Shown here: in pieces, positions 59,450 to 64,000 of the stretch
Numbering within the stretch: position 1 is the first letter of the stretch
Layout of the letters: every line of letters starts with the position of its first letter
Source of the DNA: an uncultured Bacteroides sp.
GTDB lineage: Bacteria > Bacteroidota > Bacteroidia > Bacteroidales > Bacteroidaceae
Reading direction: 5' to 3'
NCBI GenBank assembly: GCA_945833835.1
Contig: CAMAFR010000005.1
Location: 1-64,000 of the forward strand
DNA length: 64,000 nt
Notes under the pieces: generated by a model
The model's database searches: none
The model's input: only the letters and a program-made list of their open reading frames with translations
What the model was told of the DNA's origin: nothing
Made by a program: the position numbers and the translations under genes

Positions 59450-60910
59450 ATGAAAAAGAACTATTTCTACCATCTGACTTTTGCCATGCTGATGGCAGCT
59501 GCTTTGGCGGCTTGCTCGGACGACAAGACGAGCCCGGACACCCCCAACACACAGCCCGGAACCGGAACGGAGACAGACGTGCCCGCCACCCCCGACACGT
59601 CCGAAAAGGAGGAAGTGGTCGGGTTTACGTTGGCCACATCGGTGGCCGATGGTGACAAGACGGCCAACGTGTTGCTCACCGCAAAAGATTTGAATGCCGG
59701 CAGCGTGTCGCCCGTCGGCAACGGTCTGGTGAACGACGGTGCCACGGAATGGGTGTTTTACGGCGACAGCTACCTCTATGCGCTGACCTACAACCAGGGT
59801 AACGCAGGGACTACCCGCTCGTATGTCTTGGGAGCAGACGGACAAATGTCGGCACGCCCCAACGAATATAAGATCAGCCGTTTCACGTCATTCGGCAAGT
59901 GCGGCAAGTACCTGCTGACCTCCTCTACCGGCGACGGACCGTCGGCCTATGCCGATGCCTCCGGTCACCTGCCGCAGATGTTGCTGCTCACCTACTTGGA
60001 TGTAGAGGCGGAAATGGCCACTTCCAGTGACTCGCAGAACAAGGACACCTTTATGGCGGAGAACTTTGTGGGCAACGGTGAGTATGTCACGTTGTCGGGT
60101 TTCGTAGAGTCGGGTGGCAAGCTGTACAGCGGTGTCATCGGGATGGGGCTCAGCCCCTATGGATCGGCAGCCGAGGGCGGCAAGTACATCCGCGACGGGT
60201 ATGCCGATTTGGTGAAGACCGAGAGCGGAGGTACCGGTTCGGGAGCGTATGAGAAAGGCGAGCTGCAGGGTACGCAGTATCCCGACGAATGTTGGGTGGC
60301 CGTTTTCGACAACGAACGGCTTGAAGGACGGAAACTCTTGCACACCGATAAAATCAGCTATCCCTGCGGCCGTTACCGTTCGCAGTACTATCAGGCTGTA
60401 TGGGCTGCCGACAATGGCGACATTTACGTCTTCTCGCCCAGCTATGCCAAAACCTTGGCCGATGCACGCCAGCAGACCGTGTTGCCTGCCGGAGTGGTGC
60501 GCATCAAGGCCGGTGCTGCCGAGTTTGATGCCGGTTACTACTTTAACCTCGAAGAGCAGAGTGGCGGCAAGTCGTTCTTGCGCTGCTGGCACGCGGGGGG
60601 CAACTATTTCTTGCTCCGTATGTACGACCGTCCGTTTGCCCAGAGCGGTTATGTGGCCAACCAGCTTGCCATCTTCGATGGTGACAGCGGCAAGCTGACC
60701 TTCGTGAGCGGACTGCCGGCTGCCGAGAGCATTACCGATTTCGGCAAGATGCCATATATCGCCGATGGTGCTGTCTATATGCCGGTCATGACTTCCGACG
60801 GTTATCCCGCCATTTATAAGATTGACCCAGCCACCGCAACGGCAGTCAAGGGCTTGCAGGCCGAAGTAAGTACCGTGACGGCAGTGGGCAAGATGCGTCT
60901 GTTGGACTAA
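59450..60910 (+). CDS. DUF4374 family surface lipoprotein (XusB-like)
   Basis: Lipobox AALAACSDDK (acidic surface-export-type signal); position between TonB receptor and PepSY protein. Confidence 0.82.
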   Translation: MKKNYFYHLTFAMLMAAALAACSDDKTSPDTPNTQPGTGTETDVPATPDTSEKEEVVGFTLATSVADGDKTANVLLTAKDLNAGSVSPVGNGLVNDGATEWVFYGDSYLYALTYNQGNAGTTRSYVLGADGQMSARPNEYKISRFTSFGKCGKYLLTSSTGDGPSAYADASGHLPQMLLLTYLDVEAEMATSSDSQNKDTFMAENFVGNGEYVTLSGFVESGGKLYSGVIGMGLSPYGSAAEGGKYIRDGYADLVKTESGGTGSGAYEKGELQGTQYPDECWVAVFDNERLEGRKLLHTDKISYPCGRYRSQYYQAVWAADNGDIYVFSPSYAKTLADARQQTVLPAGVVRIKAGAAEFDAGYYFNLEEQSGGKSFLRCWHAGGNYFLLRMYDRPFAQSGYVANQLAIFDGDSGKLTFVSGLPAAESITDFGKMPYIADGAVYMPVMTSDGYPAIYKIDPATATAVKGLQAEVSTVTAVGKMRLLD

Positions 60911-60925
60911 ACGGAGGGCTTGCTC

Positions 60926-62107
60926 ATGAAAATGAAGAAACTTTTCCGCGACATCCATCTATGGCTGTCGGTTCCTTTCGGAGTGTTCATTACACTGATT
61001 TGTTTCTCGGGTTCCATGCTGGTGTTCGAGAAGGAGATTTCCGAGTGGTGCCGCCCCGGCCTGTATTTCGTGGACGAAGTGAAAGAACAGCCTTTGCCGC
61101 TGGATGAACTGATGGAGCAGGTGGCGGCCACACTGCCCGACAGTGTCGCTCCGACGGGTATCACCATCTTTCCCGAAGCGGATCGGGCCTGGCAGGTCAG
61201 CCTGTCCAAGCCGCGCCGTGCATCGGTGTACGTCGACCCCTACACCGGCCAGGTGAAGGGCTACAACAGTCGTTTGCCGTTCTTTGACACGATGTTCCAC
61301 CTCCACCGCTGGTTGCTGGGCCCGTCTTCGGGGGTCGGCAAATGGCTGGTGGGTGTCAGCACTTTGTTGCTAGTGGTGATTCTGCTCACCGGTCTGCTGA
61401 TGTGGCTGACCAACCGCCACAAGCCCTTGCTCCGGAGCCTCACCCTCTCTTTCACCAAAGGCTGGCCGCGTTTCTGGCATGACCTGCACGTGGCCGGTGG
61501 CATCTACGCCACCCTCTTCCTGCTGGCGTTGGCCCTGACTGGCCTGACATGGTCCTTCTCTTGGTACCGCAATGGTTTCTACAGTCTGTTTGGAGTGGAA
61601 AGCTCTGCGCACGAAGTCGGTCCTGCTGCTGGCGGACACGTCCGTGGCCGGCAGGGCGGACGGCCCGAAGGAAGGGAGCGGAAGGGGGCGGACGGCGCTC
61701 ACCGCCGCTCGCCGTATGCCCATTGGCAGGAGGTGTATGAAGCGGTGGCGGCGGCTCATCCCGGTTACCGTCAGCTGACGGTGACCGATGGCGTGGCATC
61801 GGTCGTGCCGGCCGGGCGCACTCATCTGCGGGCTACCGACAACTATGACTTCCATCCGCGCAGTGGTGAAATCACCGGCAGTTGTCCGTATGACACGCAA
61901 GACAAGGCGGCCAAAGTGCGGAGCGCCGTCTACAGGGTGCATGTCGGCAGTTGGGGAGGCCTGCTCACCCGGACGCTCACCTTCTTGTCGGCCTTGTTGG
62001 GTGCCACGCTGCCTCTGACGGGATATTATCTGTGGCTGCGTAGGTGGCTGCGCAAACGGCGGCACCTTCGTCAAGAACCGGACCGTTTCCGTGCCGGCCA
62101 GGCCTGA
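60926..62107 (+). CDS. PepSY-associated TM domain protein (XusC-like inner-membrane protein)
   Basis: KLFRDIHLWLSVPFGVFITLICFSGSMLVFEKEI, DTMFHLHRWLLG, HDLHVAGGIYATLFLLALALTGLTWSFSWY. Confidence 0.9.
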   Translation: MKMKKLFRDIHLWLSVPFGVFITLICFSGSMLVFEKEISEWCRPGLYFVDEVKEQPLPLDELMEQVAATLPDSVAPTGITIFPEADRAWQVSLSKPRRASVYVDPYTGQVKGYNSRLPFFDTMFHLHRWLLGPSSGVGKWLVGVSTLLLVVILLTGLLMWLTNRHKPLLRSLTLSFTKGWPRFWHDLHVAGGIYATLFLLALALTGLTWSFSWYRNGFYSLFGVESSAHEVGPAAGGHVRGRQGGRPEGRERKGADGAHRRSPYAHWQEVYEAVAAAHPGYRQLTVTDGVASVVPAGRTHLRATDNYDFHPRSGEITGSCPYDTQDKAAKVRSAVYRVHVGSWGGLLTRTLTFLSALLGATLPLTGYYLWLRRWLRKRRHLRQEPDRFRAGQA

Positions 62108-62172
62108 CAGAAAAGGCGATCCCTTTGACGGAAGCGGCCGTAGCTGACTTTGACAGCCGTTTGTCCTAAGAT

Positions 62173-62216
62173 AGATATAGGTAGATGCATGTCCGTAAAT
62201 GTGTCTACCTATATCT
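62173..62216 (+). terminator. Hairpin terminating the TonB/DUF4374/PepSY operon
   Basis: AGATATAGGTAGA / TCTACCTATATCT 13-bp stem. Confidence 0.6.
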
Positions 62217-62415
62217 GTATAAGACACGGAACGCCTTTTGTGGGGAAACAATGCCAATAAATGAGAATGTCCTCGTCAAGGAAGTCGGAAGATATGGATT
62301 TTTTTCGTACTTTTGACGCACTGAACGTCGATGACCCTCCTCTGCGGGAGGATGCCGTGGATGGGCGGTGGCATGTATCGGATGAATGGACAATGGACAT
62401 GATAATAGAAGAAAT

Positions 62416-63144
62416 ATGAAAGGTTTTCCTTGGTTTCCCTTGTGGCTGGTTTGGGTGGCGATGCTCACCGGTTCCTGCTGTTCGGAGCTGAAATCCCAGC
62501 CCCGTTTTTCGATATTGGGCGATTCTTATTCTACGTTTGGCGGTTATGTGACGCCTTCCACCAATCTCTGTTGGTACAATGGTACGGATGGAGGAAACGG
62601 ACCCCAACAGAACGATGTGCGTCGGGTAGAAGACACCTGGTGGTTCCTGTTGGCACAGAAATACGGGCTTCGGTTGGATACGAACAATTCCTATTCCGGT
62701 TCTACGGTTTGCCATACGGGCTATGAAGGCGTGGATTATTCGGACCGTTCCTTCGTCACCCGGCTGGACGAGCTGGGTCGTCCCGACATTCTGCTGGTGT
62801 TTGGCGGGACGAACGACAGCTGGGCGGGCGTGCCGATAGGCGAGTATCGGTACGATGCGTGGAGTCGGCAGGACCTGTATGCTTTCCGTCCGGCCTTCTC
62901 TTACCTGTTGCACCACCTGAAGGAACGCTATCCCCAGACGCGGATTCTCGTCGTCACCAACACCGAGCTTTCGGAAGCGGTGACCGCCTCGATGGACAGC
63001 ATCAGCCGTCATTACGGCATTGACAATGTCCGCCTGCACGATATAGACAAGCAGGCAGGGCATCCCTCGGTGGCCGGCATGAAGGCCATTTGTGAGCAGG
63101 TGGGCGACCGGTTGAATAGGATTGATTTTGATAAAAATAGGTAG
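62416..63144 (+). CDS. SGNH/GDSL hydrolase family lipoprotein
   Basis: SILGDSYSTFGGYV block I, VFGGTNDSWAG, C-terminal HPSVAGMKAI; lipobox TGSC. Confidence 0.88.
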   Translation: MKGFPWFPLWLVWVAMLTGSCCSELKSQPRFSILGDSYSTFGGYVTPSTNLCWYNGTDGGNGPQQNDVRRVEDTWWFLLAQKYGLRLDTNNSYSGSTVCHTGYEGVDYSDRSFVTRLDELGRPDILLVFGGTNDSWAGVPIGEYRYDAWSRQDLYAFRPAFSYLLHHLKERYPQTRILVVTNTELSEAVTASMDSISRHYGIDNVRLHDIDKQAGHPSVAGMKAICEQVGDRLNRIDFDKNR

Positions 63145-63145
63145 T

Positions 63146-63523
63146 ATGCGCATTATCGGAAATTTGTTGTGGTGGGTTTTCGGAGGACTCGAAGCCGCCA
63201 TCGGTTATTTTACGGGGAGTCTGGCCCTGGCCGTCACCATCATCGGTATCCCTGTGGCCTTGCAGACCTTCAAAATCGGGCTTTTGTGTCTGTGGCCTTT
63301 TGGGGCCGAAGTGAGGGATACCGCCTGTCCGACGGGCTGTGTCCGCATTCCGCTGAACCTCCTCTGGATGCTTTTCGGCGGCCTGTGGGCGTGCCTGATG
63401 CACCTGCTGTTTGGCACCTTGCTGTTTCTGACCCTGATTGGTATCCCGTTTGCCCGGCAGCATTTCAAGATGGCCGGTCTGGCCTTGGCTCCTTTCGGGA
63501 AAGAGGTGGAGCTGCATCTGTAA
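63146..63523 (+). CDS. YccF domain-containing inner-membrane protein
   Basis: GNLLWWVFGGLEAAIGYFTGSLALAVTIIGIPVALQTFKIGLLCLWPFG, repeated half. Confidence 0.92.
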   Translation: MRIIGNLLWWVFGGLEAAIGYFTGSLALAVTIIGIPVALQTFKIGLLCLWPFGAEVRDTACPTGCVRIPLNLLWMLFGGLWACLMHLLFGTLLFLTLIGIPFARQHFKMAGLALAPFGKEVELHL

Positions 63524-63569
63524 CTTGTTTCCTTTCGCTTTGTCAATTCTTAAAATGTAGTAATATCCT

Positions 63570-64000
63570 ATGTCGCAATTAGCTCCCCTTATCAACGACT
63601 TGGCCTTGATTCTGATATTGGCCGGTATCACCACCCTTTTGTTCAAGAAACTGAAACAGCCGTTAGTGTTGGGCTACATCGTGGCCGGCTTCATGGCCAG
63701 CCCTCATTTTGTGTTCACTCCCTCGGTGATAGACACGGCCAATATCCACACGTGGTCCGAGATAGGCGTCATCTTCCTGTTGTTTGCCCTGGGGTTAGAG
63801 TTCAGTTTCAAGAAGCTGGTCAAGGTCGGCGGGTCGGCCGTCATTTCGGCCTGCACCATCATTCTCAGTATGATTCTGGTGGGGATGTCCGTCGGGTGGC
63901 TGTGCGGATGGAAGCAGATGGACTGCATTTACTTGGGCGGTATGTTGGCCATGTCGTCGACCACCATCATCTATAAAGCCTACGACGACATGGGGCTCCG
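63570..64000 (+). CDS. cation:proton antiporter (Kef/CPA2 type), 3' truncated by window edge
   Basis: MSQLAPLINDLALILILAGITTLLFKKLKQPLVLGYIVAGFMASPHF, FLLFALGLEFSFKKL; open to the end of the window. Confidence 0.9.
   Translation, partial: MSQLAPLINDLALILILAGITTLLFKKLKQPLVLGYIVAGFMASPHFVFTPSVIDTANIHTWSEIGVIFLLFALGLEFSFKKLVKVGGSAVISACTIILSMILVGMSVGWLCGWKQMDCIYLGGMLAMSSTTIIYKAYDDMGL

Overview
This 64 kb window is a mostly ordinary chromosomal segment of a fairly GC-rich Bacteroidales bacterium. The assignment rests on recurring Bacteroidetes-type promoters (TTTG-N~19-TAnnTTTG), Bacteroidetes lipoprotein signals, and families such as GH92, DUF4834, DUF4374, Imm17 and Pif1-TPR. I call about 50 protein genes, one tmRNA, one tRNA-Arg(CCG), several strong hairpin terminators and one decayed integrase. 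Housekeeping genes include pyrH, birA, tadA, pssA/psd, dnaE, trxA, tsaE, aroA, lptD, ung, asnA, etfBA, Sua5, a UvrD-type helicase, dnaX and a divIC-like gene. No CRISPR array, rRNA operon, intact IS element or prophage is visible. The best candidates for follow-up are: (1) a 78-bp near-perfect palindrome that is also six 11-bp-phased GTCnGAC words (37855-37932); (2) a two-site inverted repeat between a divergent two-component system and an ABC exporter; (3) a 24-bp tandem duplication of the start region of an ABC-F gene; (4) a short promoter-to-terminator leader in front of an MGMT gene; (5) a TonB receptor/DUF4374/PepSY operon resembling the Xus xenosiderophore system, next to a membrane-anchored TPR-HTH protein; and (6) an integrase scar in which N- and C-terminal ends are joined. 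I saw no convincing large, wholly new multi-gene system. All functional calls come from reading the sequence only; no database search was run.
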